64,000 bases of DNA. Source: CALMEC01 sp963706315. GTDB lineage: Bacteria; Actinomycetota; Thermoleophilia; Miltoncostaeales; Miltoncostaeaceae. The stretch's first letter is position 1. The number at the start of each line of letters is the position of its first letter. Positions 50,263-58,527 of this stretch are shown here, piece after piece. The notes under the pieces are model-generated. The model was given only the letters and a program-made list of their open reading frames with translations, was not told the DNA's origin and did no database searches. The stretch spans positions 868,001 to 932,000 of the forward strand of contig CAVPMA010000015.1 in NCBI GenBank assembly GCA_963706315.1, given 5' to 3'. The position numbers and the translations under genes were made by a program.

Positions 50263-51830
50263 ATGCCGCCTCGATCTTCGGCTGCCACGCCCTGGTCGTG
50301 CTCCGGCGCGCGCCGTGCGTGCCTGATGCTCGTCTTGGGCCTGGTCGCGCTGCTCGGGTTGCGCGCGCCGGCACACGCGTGGGGCCACGACGGCCCGCAT
50401 GCCGACGACTTCGCCGGTGCACGCGAGCTCCCCGCGCCGCCGGGCGTCGATGCCGCGCCCGTGATCACGACCGGGATCGCTCCGCTGACGGTCGCCCGCG
50501 GTCCGCGAACGACGGCGGTCGTGATGTTCGACTTCGCGGGGTCGGCATCTTCGCCGTTCACGGCGGACGCCGTCCGGACGGCGATCTTCACCGGCGCGGG
50601 CTCTGTCAACGCGTTCGAGCAGGAGCAGTCGTTCGGGGCGATCTCCTTCGCGGGCAAGCTGCGCGCAGACGGGGACATCTTCGGCTCGTACTCGATCTCG
50701 TCGAGCACCGCGGTGTGCGATCCCGACACATGGATGTTCGCTGCGAACGCCGCCGCCACGGCCGCCGGCGTCGACCTCACCGGCTATCAGCACCGCATCT
50801 ACCTCTTCCCCTACGTCGCGGCATGCGGCTGGGCCGGGGCCGCCGACATGCCGGGGAGCGACAGCTTCATCAACGGCACGCTGTCCGTACGGGTGATCGC
50901 CCACGAGCTCGGCCACAACATCGGCGCACAGCACGCCTCCACGATCAGCTGTACGGACGGCGGCGTGCGCGTCGCGTTCTCGGCGTCGTGCACGCAGAGC
51001 GAGTACGGCGACCCGTTCGACGTGATGGGCGCCGCGTTGCGGCACTCCGCCGCATTCCGCAAGGTCGAGTACGGCTTCCTGCCCGCGGCCGCCGCTGCGA
51101 CGGTGGCCCGGTCGGGCACGTACCAGCTCACATCGGCAAGCGTGGCCGGGGGCGGCATCCAGTCGCTGCGGGTCAAGCGCGGCAATGCCGGCGACTACTG
51201 GTACGTCGAGCTTCGCAGTCCGGCCGGCGCGTTCGACAACTTCGGCGCCGCCGATCCGGCGGTGACAGGCGTCGGCATCCGCCTGGCGGGCGACTACGGC
51301 GTCGGGGTGCGCACCCGGCTTGTCGACACCACACCGCAGACGGGGACCTATGCCGACGCTCCGTTGCAGGCGGGTCAGCGGTTCACCGATCCGCTCTCCG
51401 GCATCTCGATCGCCGCCGACTCGGTCGCCCTCGGCATCGCGACGGTCCGCGTGACGCTGCCGGGCGCGAGCGACACGCCGCCGCCACCGCCCCCCCGGGC
51501 GAGCCGTCGATCATCGCGCCGGATTCCCCGCCGCCCGCCCGGATCGTCGTGACAGCGAGGCGGCTCGACCGCAAGCGGATCCTCGTACGAGTCGCGCTGC
51601 CGGCTCCCGACGGCGCTGATCGTTGCGCTGCGCGCCTCACGGGTCTGCGATGGGGCGCTTGTCGCATCGCGCCCGGGCGGACGGTCGCGTTCGCCCGGCT
51701 CGTCGCGGTCCGTCCACGCGTCGCGTCGATCGTCGCGGCGGTCCGCTTCGACGCCGGCGCCCCGCTCGTTGTGCGCCTGCGAGTGCCTCCGATCGGGCGT
51801 CCCGTGCGCGTCGTGCAGGCGATCCGCTGA
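50263..51830 (+). pseudogene. Secreted metzincin-type metalloprotease, frameshifted at a C7 tract
   Basis: The first frame encodes a signal peptide (to about residue 39) and a zinc protease domain with HELGHNIGAQH at 214-224, the HExxHxxGxxH metzincin signature, and a Met-turn DVMG near 251. This resembles gametolysin/M6/M12-like families. A beta domain follows to about residue 400. At CCC-CCC-C (51490-51496) the frame is lost; adding one C continues as PPPGEPSIIAPDSPPPARIVVTARRL and a basic C-terminal domain to TGA 51828-51830. Uncorrected, the protein ends early at 51552 with the protease part intact. Confidence 0.75.
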
Positions 51831-51893
51831 TTTCCGGCTCGGGGCGGTCGCTCCGAGCGCGAAAAGCGCAGGCAGGGCGAACGCACCCGCACG

Positions 51894-51922
51894 TTGACGA
51901 CGTCCGCGGCGCCTGAGAACCT
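51894..51922 (+). promoter_or_regulatory. Promoter of the spherulin-like gene, leaderless
   Basis: TTGACG (51894-51899), 17 bp, GAACCT (51917-51922), then 6 nt to GTG 51929. No Shine-Dalgarno. Confidence 0.5.
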
Positions 51923-51928
51923 CATCTC

Positions 51929-53149
51929 GTGCTCGCCTGGGCCCCAAGCAGCGCTCGGCATGTCCGGGCATGCGTCTTCGCGGTAGCCGTCCTGATCGCC
52001 GCCGTCGCGGCCGTCGTCGCTACTCCGCTCGCGACCGCGGCGCCGACGGGGATCGTCGTGAGCACCAGTTCCACCCGCTCGAACGCGGTGCTGTTGAGCG
52101 GCGCGACCCTGGCCGGCAACCGGTACATCTTCGTCAACGGCTACTCGCAGGCCCGGCGCGTGAGCTACGCGCTCGACGGCGGGGCGGCTGTGACGCGGTC
52201 GTCGCCGTTCGACTACGCCGGCACCAGGAGCAACGGTCGCGCGAACCCGCTCGATACGACCACCCTCGCCGACGGCACCCACACCCTGCGCGCGACGGTC
52301 ACGCGAAGCGGCGGCGCCGTCATCGCCGACCTCGTCGCGACGTTCACGGTGACCAACCAGACGTCCCCTCCGCCTCCGCCGCCTCCGCCTCCGCCTCCGC
52401 CGCCTCCGCCACCGCCGCCTCCGCCTCCTCCGCCACCGCCGCCGTCGGGCGCGCGGAGCATCCTCGTTCCGGCCTACTTCTACCCTGGGGCCGACTGGAC
52501 GCGCATGTGCGCGACGCTGCCGTCCGGTGCGATCGCCGTGATGAACCCGGGCTCCGGCCCGGGCGGAGCCGTCGACCCCGCCTACACGTCCGCGGTGAGC
52601 GCCTGCCGCTCACGTGGGGTCGGCGTGATCGGCTACGTCTACACGTCCTACGGCGCACGGTCCTCCAGCGCGGTCCGCGCCGATGTGGACGCGTACTTCG
52701 CTCGCTACCCCGTGAGCGGGATCTTCTTCGACGAGGCGTCGAACGACTCGTCCAAGCAGACGTACTACGCGTCGCTCTATCAGTACGTTCACGCGAAGAA
52801 CGCCGGCTCGCTGACGGTCGTGACGAACCCGGGTGTGACGGCATCGACCGCGTGGCAGCTCGACGGCGGCACGGCCGACATCGTGAACATCTTCGAGGGG
52901 AGTCCGTCCTCGTTCTCGTCGTGGAACCCGCCGGCGTGGGTGGCCACGCGCAACCCGGCCAAACTGGCCGCGATCATCTACGGGGCGAGCACGACCTCGA
53001 CCATGCAGTCGACATGCTCACGGGCGTCGAGCCTGAATCTCGGCTGGACCTACGTGACGCCGGACGTCCTGTCGAACCCCTTCGACATCCTGCCGCCCGA
53101 TCCGTACTGGACGAGCGAGCTCTCCGCCTGCGCGTCGTCCGGGGTCTGA
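51929..53149 (+). CDS. Secreted spherulin-4-like protein with poly-proline linker
   Basis: A 406-residue exported protein. The signal peptide ends near residue 38 (TAAP). An Ig-like domain follows (about 45-140; LADGTHTLRATVTRSGG), then about 26 consecutive prolines, then the spherulation-specific family 4 domain (SILVPAYFYPGADW, AIAVMNPGSGPG, GVIGYVYTSYG, VSGIFFDEASND, TVVTNPG), a TIM-barrel related to glycosidases. The C-terminus has several Cys. Substrate unknown; surface glycan is plausible. Confidence 0.85.
   Translation: MLAWAPSSARHVRACVFAVAVLIAAVAAVVATPLATAAPTGIVVSTSSTRSNAVLLSGATLAGNRYIFVNGYSQARRVSYALDGGAAVTRSSPFDYAGTRSNGRANPLDTTTLADGTHTLRATVTRSGGAVIADLVATFTVTNQTSPPPPPPPPPPPPPPPPPPPPPPPPPPSGARSILVPAYFYPGADWTRMCATLPSGAIAVMNPGSGPGGAVDPAYTSAVSACRSRGVGVIGYVYTSYGARSSSAVRADVDAYFARYPVSGIFFDEASNDSSKQTYYASLYQYVHAKNAGSLTVVTNPGVTASTAWQLDGGTADIVNIFEGSPSSFSSWNPPAWVATRNPAKLAAIIYGASTTSTMQSTCSRASSLNLGWTYVTPDVLSNPFDILPPDPYWTSELSACASSGV
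52367..52446 (+). repeat. CCG/CCT microsatellite encoding poly-proline
   Basis: A run of CCG, CCT and CCA codons, all proline, in the linker of the spherulin-like protein. Triplet repeats of this kind can change length without shifting frame. Confidence 0.8.
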
Positions 53150-53157
53150 CCACCCGA

Positions 53158-53799
53158 TCAGGGCCAGACGTCGGAGTCCTTGTGCAGGTCGAGGCGGCCG
53201 CCGTCGACGCACTCGGTGGTGCGGTAATCGTCGGGCATGTCGGGGTACACGACGCGCCAGTAGAACTCCGCGAGCTTCTGGGCCTCGCTCGCTGAGGCGC
53301 CGAGTCCTCGCGCGACCTGCGCGGTGTACTGCATGCCGTAACACTCGGCGACCGCCTCGTTCGTCCACCCGCGCAGGTGGATCGCCTCGTGCGCGAGCAC
53401 GTGGACGGCGACCGCGCTGTTGAACCGGACCTTCTTGTCACCCTTCTCGTAGTCCTTGAGCCATTTGCACGCGTCGCGCTTGATGTCGGTCTTGTCCGCG
53501 GGGTCGCCGTCTTCGTCGAACTGGACCGTGCCGAGCTCCTGCCCGATGTCCACGAGCTGCCCGAACATCCCCTGGCAGCGGACGCTCACGTTGCGGTGGG
53601 CGACTTCGCTCACGAGCTTGCCGTAGCGCCGCTCCGCGGCCTGCGCCCGGTATTCGAGCGCGCCCAGGACGATCACCGCGAGCGCCACCACCACGATCGT
53701 CTTCGGCCGCCGCTCGTAGTGCTTCACGTGCTTCCACACCAGCCACCCCACGACGATCGCGCCGAGGATCACCAGCAACAGTCTGACGCTGTAGTGCAT
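53158..53799 (-). CDS. Membrane protein with zincin-like HExxH motif
   Basis: A 213-residue protein with two N-terminal membrane helices (4-21 and 33-49). The exported or cytosolic body contains HEAIH at 137-141 and, 7-11 residues later, Glu148/Glu152 in TNEAVAECYGMQ, the pattern of gluzincin metalloproteases. Four Cys are present. ATG 53799 is preferred to the upstream GTG at 53997, because the extra residues only translate the 21-bp repeats. No family was recognised; protease activity is inferred. Confidence 0.65.
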   Translation of the reverse strand: MHYSVRLLLVILGAIVVGWLVWKHVKHYERRPKTIVVVALAVIVLGALEYRAQAAERRYGKLVSEVAHRNVSVRCQGMFGQLVDIGQELGTVQFDEDGDPADKTDIKRDACKWLKDYEKGDKKVRFNSAVAVHVLAHEAIHLRGWTNEAVAECYGMQYTAQVARGLGASASEAQKLAEFYWRVVYPDMPDDYRTTECVDGGRLDLHKDSDVWP

Positions 53800-53877
53800 A
53801 GCGTCGACATCGGCACCCCGTACTCCCGCCTGAACGCCGCCCTCCCGCGCGCCGTCCCTCCCGGTGGGGTTGGGCGA

Positions 53878-53961
53878 CGCCACTTGGCGTGCCGCGGACG
53901 CCAATTGACGCTCGGCGGACGCCGCTTGGCGTTCCCGCCACGCCAATTGGCGTGCCGCGAA
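53878..53961. repeat. Four-unit 21-bp tandem repeat C with palindromic cores
   Basis: Cores at 53878-53889 (CGCCACTTGGCG), 53899-53910 (CGCCAATTGACG), 53920-53931 (CGCCGCTTGGCG) and 53941-53952 (CGCCAATTGGCG) repeat at exactly 21 bp. Spacers are TGCCGCGGA, CTCGGCGGA, TTCCCGCCA and then TGCCGCGAA. The array ends 39 bp before the dnaK -35 box. Confidence 0.85.
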
Positions 53962-53999
53962 CGAGCCGTCGACCCATCCGCAGCGGGAGGCCTCCAAGA

Positions 54000-54029
54000 T
54001 TTGACATTAAGTGACTCAGGTTTCATACT
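54000..54029 (+). promoter_or_regulatory. dnaK promoter with HAIR-like HspR operator
   Basis: TTGACA (54001-54006) and CATACT (54024-54029) are spaced by 17 bp. Overlapping them, TTTGACA-N7-ACTCAGG (54000-54020) matches the HspR operator (HAIR, CTTGAGT-N7-ACTCAAG) at 10 of 14 positions. hspR itself is in this operon, so feedback repression is expected. Confidence 0.65.
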
Positions 54030-54088
54030 GCGGAGAGATTCAGAACCTGACCAGCGTGGGAATCACGCGAAACGGAGGCACCACAAGC

Positions 54089-55978
54089 ATGGGAAAGACG
54101 ATCGGTATCGACCTCGGCACGACGAACTCGTGCGTCGCCGTCCTCACCGGCGGTGAGCCGGAGGTCCTTCCGAACGCCGAGGGCGGGCGCACCACCCCGT
54201 CGGTCGTCGGGTTCGCGAAGACCGGGGAGCGCCTCGTCGGCGCCGTCGCGAAGCGGCAGGCGGTGACGAACCCCGAGAACACGGTGTTCAGCATCAAGCG
54301 GTTCATGGGCCGCAAGTACGCCGAGGTCGACGAGGAGATGAAGATCGTCCCCTATGAGGTCGTCCGCGGCGCCAACGGCGACGCACGCGTGAAGGTCGCC
54401 GACAAGGAGTACTCGCCGCCGGAGATCAGCGCGATGATCCTGCAGAAGCTCAGGGCCGACGCCGAGGCGTTCCTCGGCGAGACGGTCACGGAGGCCGTCA
54501 TCACCGTCCCGGCGTACTTCAACGACGCCCAGCGGCAGGCCACCCGCGACGCCGGCAAGATCGCCGGCCTCGACGTCAAGCGCATCATCAACGAGCCGAC
54601 CGCGGCCGCGCTGGCCTACGGGCTCGACAAGGGCGGCGACCAGACCATCCTGGTGTTCGACCTCGGCGGCGGCACCTTCGACGTGTCGATTCTCGAGATC
54701 GGCGACGGCGTCTTCGAGGTCAAGGCCACCGCCGGCGACAACCACCTCGGCGGCGACAACTTCGACAAGGCGATCGTCGACTGGATGACCGCCGAGTTCA
54801 AGCGCGAGCAGGGCATCGACCTCAGCGTCGACAAGATGGCGCTCCAGCGCCTCTACGAGGCGGCCGAGAAGGCGAAGATCGAGCTGTCCTCGACCTCCAC
54901 CGCGCAGATCAACCTGCCGTTCGTCACCGCGGACCAGACCGGTCCGAAGCATCTCGACCTCACGCTCTCGCGGGCGAAGTTCGAGGAGCTCGCCGTGGAC
55001 CTCCTGGACCGTCTCGTCGGGCCGACCAAGCAGGCCATCGCCGACTCGGGCAAGGACGGGTCGATCGACCACATCGTGCTCGTCGGCGGCATGACCCGCA
55101 TGCCGGCCGTCCAGGAGCGCGTGAAGCAGCTCACCGGCAAGGAGCCGCACAAGGGCGTCAACCCGGACGAGGTCGTCGCCATCGGCGCGGCCATCCAGGC
55201 GGGCGTGCTGGCCGGCGAAGTCAAGGACGTGCTGCTCCTCGACGTCACCCCGCTGTCGCTGGGGATCGAGACCAAGGGCGGCGTGTTCACCCGGCTCATC
55301 GAGCGCAACACGACCATCCCGACGCGCAAGAGCGAGATCTTCTCGACCGCGGAGGACAGCCAATCGCAGGTCGAGATCCACGTCCTGCAGGGCGAGCGCG
55401 AGATGGCGAGCTTCAACAAGACCCTCGGGAAGTTCCAGCTCGTCGGGCTCCCGCCCGCGCCGCGCGGCGTTCCGCAGATCGAGGTCACCTTCGACATCGA
55501 CGCGAACGGCATCGTGAACGTGTCGGCGAAGGATCTGGGCAGCGGCAACCAGCAGCAGATCCGCATCGAGGCGTCCAGCGGCCTGACCGACGACGAGATC
55601 CGCAAGATGGTGTCCGACGCCGAGTCGCACGCCGACGAGGACAAGCGGCTGCGGGCCCTCGCCGATGCGCGCAACAACGCGGAGGCCCGGGCACACGAGG
55701 GGGAGCGCCAGCTTCGCGAGCACGGCGAGATCATCGACGAGGAGCTCAAGCGCGACCTCGAGGGTGCGATCGCCGCCGCCAAGGAGGCCGCGCAGGGAGA
55801 GGACACCGACGACATCGAGGCCAAGACGCAGAGCCTCGTCGATCTGCTCCACAAGTTCTCCGAGCAGGTCTACCAGAAGGCCGCGCAGACCCAGGCGGCC
55901 AACGGCGCCGGCGCGGCCGAGGAGCCGGTTGAGGACGCCGAGTACGAGGTCATCGACGAAGAGAAGGAGGCAAGCTAA
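54089..55978 (+). CDS. dnaK: Hsp70 chaperone DnaK
   Basis: ATP-dependent folding chaperone, 629 residues. It starts MGKTIGIDLGTTNSCVAVL (phosphate-1 loop), with DLGGGTFDVS, VLVGGMTRMPAVQ and LLDVTPLSLGIETKGG at the linker to the substrate-binding domain. A helical lid ends in the acidic EEPVEDAEYEVIDEE. CGGAGG lies 10 bp before the ATG. It heads the operon behind a HAIR-like site. Confidence 0.97.
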   Translation: MGKTIGIDLGTTNSCVAVLTGGEPEVLPNAEGGRTTPSVVGFAKTGERLVGAVAKRQAVTNPENTVFSIKRFMGRKYAEVDEEMKIVPYEVVRGANGDARVKVADKEYSPPEISAMILQKLRADAEAFLGETVTEAVITVPAYFNDAQRQATRDAGKIAGLDVKRIINEPTAAALAYGLDKGGDQTILVFDLGGGTFDVSILEIGDGVFEVKATAGDNHLGGDNFDKAIVDWMTAEFKREQGIDLSVDKMALQRLYEAAEKAKIELSSTSTAQINLPFVTADQTGPKHLDLTLSRAKFEELAVDLLDRLVGPTKQAIADSGKDGSIDHIVLVGGMTRMPAVQERVKQLTGKEPHKGVNPDEVVAIGAAIQAGVLAGEVKDVLLLDVTPLSLGIETKGGVFTRLIERNTTIPTRKSEIFSTAEDSQSQVEIHVLQGEREMASFNKTLGKFQLVGLPPAPRGVPQIEVTFDIDANGIVNVSAKDLGSGNQQQIRIEASSGLTDDEIRKMVSDAESHADEDKRLRALADARNNAEARAHEGERQLREHGEIIDEELKRDLEGAIAAAKEAAQGEDTDDIEAKTQSLVDLLHKFSEQVYQKAAQTQAANGAGAAEEPVEDAEYEVIDEEKEAS

Positions 55979-55981
55979 GCC

Positions 55982-56428
55982 ATGAGCATCGTCCGTTTCG
56001 ATCCGTTCCGCGACATCACGTCGTTCAGGGACGACATCAACCGCCTGTTCGCCCGATCCTTCGGTGAGGAGGGCGTGACGGGAACCCGCACCTGGGCCCC
56101 GGCCGTCGACGTGTTCGAGACGAAAGACGCGGTGGTCCTCAAGGCCGAGCTCCCGGGGCTCACCGCCGACGAAGTCGACGTCGAGATCGACGACAACGTC
56201 CTCACGGTCTCCGGTGAGCGCACGTTCAAGGACACGGTGGAGGAGGGCCGCTTCTACCGGCTCGAGCGCAGCTACGGAAGGTTTTCGCGCAGCCTGACGC
56301 TCCCGCAGGGCATCAGGGCCGATGCGGTCTCGGCGACCTTCGCCGACGGCGTCCTGGAGGTGACCGTGCCGAAGGCCGAGGAGGTCAAGCCGCGCAAGGT
56401 CACCATCGGTGCGGGCGACGCGGCGTGA
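55982..56428 (+). CDS. Hsp20 small heat-shock protein
   Basis: A 148-residue alpha-crystallin-type chaperone. The N-terminal part starts MSIVRFDPFRDITSFRDDINRLF, the crystallin domain spans about 38-140 (PAVDVFETKDAVVLKAELPGLTADEVDVEIDDNVLTVSGER), and the ADGVLEVTVPKAEE motif closes it. It holds unfolding proteins for DnaK/ClpB. Placed between dnaK and grpE, which is an unusual position; its stop overlaps the grpE GTG. Confidence 0.93.
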   Translation: MSIVRFDPFRDITSFRDDINRLFARSFGEEGVTGTRTWAPAVDVFETKDAVVLKAELPGLTADEVDVEIDDNVLTVSGERTFKDTVEEGRFYRLERSYGRFSRSLTLPQGIRADAVSATFADGVLEVTVPKAEEVKPRKVTIGAGDAA

Positions 56429-57015
56429 CCGGCGACGCCCGCCACCCGGGCACGCCGTTCGGCCCGTCGGGTGAGCCGGAGAGCGCCGACGCTTCGGTCG
56501 AGGCGGTCGAGGTCGGGGCCCCCGACGGGGTCCCGACCGAACCCGGCGACGACGATGAGGTCGGTAGCCTCACCGCCGAGCGCGACGAGTACCTCGACGC
56601 GTTGCAGCGGCTCAAGGCCGAGTTCGACAACTACCGCAAGCGCGTAGAACGTGACCGGGAGGCCCAGCAGAAGGCGGGGATCCGCGAGTTCGTCGCCGAG
56701 CTTCTGCCGGTGATCGACAACCTCGAGCGGGCCGTCGAGGCCCTCGGCGGAGCGGGAGCGCCGATCGTCGCGGGCGTCGAGATGGTTCGGGGGCAGCTCA
56801 CCGGCCTGCTGGCCGGCCGCGGCGTCGAGGAGATCGCGGCCCACGCCAGCGTCTTCGACCCGGAGGTCCACGAGGCCGTCGCTCAGCACCCCACCGACGA
56901 GCACGCGGAGGGGACGGTCGTGCACGTCGCGGAGAAGGGGTACCGCCTCGGGGACACGGTGATCCGGCCGGCGAAGGTGGTCGTCGCCGCTCGCCCGCCC
57001 GGGCAGGAGGAGTAG
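56425..57015 (+). CDS. grpE: Nucleotide exchange factor GrpE
   Basis: Releases ADP from DnaK. The 196-residue protein has a variable acidic N-terminus, a long coiled coil (YLDALQRLKAEFDNYRKRVERDRE), and a beta-wing end with VFDPEVHEAVAQHPTDEHAEGTVVHV and GYRLGDTVIRPAKVVVA. GTG 56425 overlaps the hsp20 stop. Confidence 0.95.
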   Translation: MTGDARHPGTPFGPSGEPESADASVEAVEVGAPDGVPTEPGDDDEVGSLTAERDEYLDALQRLKAEFDNYRKRVERDREAQQKAGIREFVAELLPVIDNLERAVEALGGAGAPIVAGVEMVRGQLTGLLAGRGVEEIAAHASVFDPEVHEAVAQHPTDEHAEGTVVHVAEKGYRLGDTVIRPAKVVVAARPPGQEE

Positions 57016-57021
57016 CAGCGT

Positions 57022-58110
57022 ATGGCCCGCGACCTCTACGAGGTGCTGGGGGTCTCGCGCGGCGCGTCCTCGGAGGAGATCAAGAAGGCCTACCGCAAGC
57101 TCGCCCGCAAGTACCACCCCGACCAGAACCCTGACGATCCCAAGGCCGAGGACCGGTTCAAGGAGATCTCCCACGCGTACGACGTGCTCTCCGACGACGA
57201 GAAGCGCAAGCAGTACGACCTCGGGCCACAGGCGTTCGGGACGGGCGGATCCGGCGGTGCGGGCGCGGGCTTCGATCCGTCCGGCTTCGACTTCGCGGAT
57301 CTGTTCGGGATGTTCGGAGGCGGTGGTCGCGGCGGCGGGCGGGGCCAGGGCCGCGCCGCGCCCACGCGCGGCGGCGACGTCGAAGTGAACGTCACGCTGT
57401 CCTTCGACCAGGCGATGGCCGGAGCCACCGTGCCGGTGACCTACGAGGTCGACGAGGCCTGCCCCACCTGCTCCGGCACCGGGGCGAAGCCGGGTTCCAA
57501 GTCGAGCCTGTGCAGCGAGTGCCGGGGCCGCGGGGTCATCGGGCGCAACCTCGGTGGCTTCGAGGTCATGAGCCAGCCCTGCCCGGTCTGCAAGGGCGCC
57601 GGCACGATCATCGACGACCCGTGCGACGTCTGCGACGGCGCCGGTCGGCGGAGGGTGCGGCGCACGGAGCAGGTCACCGTTCCTCCCGGGGTCAAGACCG
57701 GGACGAAGATCCGCAAGCGCGGACGTGGCCAGGCCGGTGCCCGCGGCGCGCAGGCCGGCGACCTCGTCGTCGTGACCCACGTGACCCCCAGCCGGATCTT
57801 CACCAGGAACGGCGACGATCTCGAGCTGGAGGTGCCGGTCACGTTCGCGGAGGCGGCCCTCGGCGCGAAGGTCGAGATCCCGACCCTCGAGGGCAAGGTC
57901 GCGGTGACCGTTCCGCCGGGCAGCCAGAGCGGCAAGGCGCTTCGCGTGCGGGGCAAGGGCGCGCCGCGCCTCAAGGGCGGCGGGTACGGCGATCTGATCG
58001 CCCGTCTCAAGGTCGAGGTTCCGGAGAAGCTGAGCGACGAGCAGAAGGCGGCGCTGGAGACGTTCGCGACCCTCGACGGGCGTAATCCGCGGGAGCGGTT
58101 GTTCCGATGA
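57022..58110 (+). CDS. dnaJ: Co-chaperone DnaJ
   Basis: Hands substrates to DnaK and stimulates its ATPase. The 362-residue type I protein has the J domain (1-70) with HPD at 32-34, a Gly/Phe-rich region, four zinc-binding CxxCxGxG repeats (CPTCSGTG, CSECRGRG, CPVCKGAG, CDVCDGAG) and the C-terminal substrate domains. The stop overlaps hspR (ATGA). Confidence 0.96.
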   Translation: MARDLYEVLGVSRGASSEEIKKAYRKLARKYHPDQNPDDPKAEDRFKEISHAYDVLSDDEKRKQYDLGPQAFGTGGSGGAGAGFDPSGFDFADLFGMFGGGGRGGGRGQGRAAPTRGGDVEVNVTLSFDQAMAGATVPVTYEVDEACPTCSGTGAKPGSKSSLCSECRGRGVIGRNLGGFEVMSQPCPVCKGAGTIIDDPCDVCDGAGRRRVRRTEQVTVPPGVKTGTKIRKRGRGQAGARGAQAGDLVVVTHVTPSRIFTRNGDDLELEVPVTFAEAALGAKVEIPTLEGKVAVTVPPGSQSGKALRVRGKGAPRLKGGGYGDLIARLKVEVPEKLSDEQKAALETFATLDGRNPRERLFR

Positions 58111-58520
58111 CCGACTTCCAGACGCGCGCAGTGTTCATGATCGGCATCGCCGCCGAGCTCGCCGGCATGCATCCGCAGACGCTGCGGATGTACGAGCGGC
58201 GGGGGCTGCTCCACCCGTCGCGGTCGAAGGGCGGCACCCGCCTCTACAGCCAGGCCGACGTCGCGCGCCTGCGGCGGATCCAGGAGATGTCGGAGACGGG
58301 GCTCAACCTCGCCGGGATCGAGCGGGTGCTCGAGCTCGAGCGAGCCCTCGACAACGCGCTCGAACGGGTGCGGAGCCTCGAGGCGCAGATGCGTGCCCAG
58401 TCCGCGCAGGCAATGCAGGAGCTCGACGCGATGCGCCGGTCCCTGTCCACCGAGCTGGTGCCAGCCGGCCGAGGCGGCCCGCTCGCCCCGCTCGTCCAAC
58501 CCATCGTCCGGAGGCGGTAG
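58107..58520 (+). CDS. hspR: Heat-shock repressor HspR
   Basis: A 137-residue MerR-family repressor of the dnaK operon that binds HAIR sites, with DnaK as co-repressor in relatives. The HTH and wing are at about 11-75 (IGIAAELAGMHPQTLRMYERRGLLHPSRSKGGTRLYS), followed by a helical dimerisation part (ELERALDNALERVRSLEAQM). Position after dnaJ and before clpB is typical for Actinobacteria. ATG 58107 lies in an ATGA overlap. Confidence 0.93.
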   Translation: MTDFQTRAVFMIGIAAELAGMHPQTLRMYERRGLLHPSRSKGGTRLYSQADVARLRRIQEMSETGLNLAGIERVLELERALDNALERVRSLEAQMRAQSAQAMQELDAMRRSLSTELVPAGRGGPLAPLVQPIVRRR

Positions 58521-58527
58521 CAGCACC

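Noticed and set aside
53800..53997. Heptad-like RQLAxxE N-terminus for the membrane zincin
   Set aside because: It only translates the 21-bp repeats (21 bp equals 7 codons). The membrane helices begin at ATG 53799.
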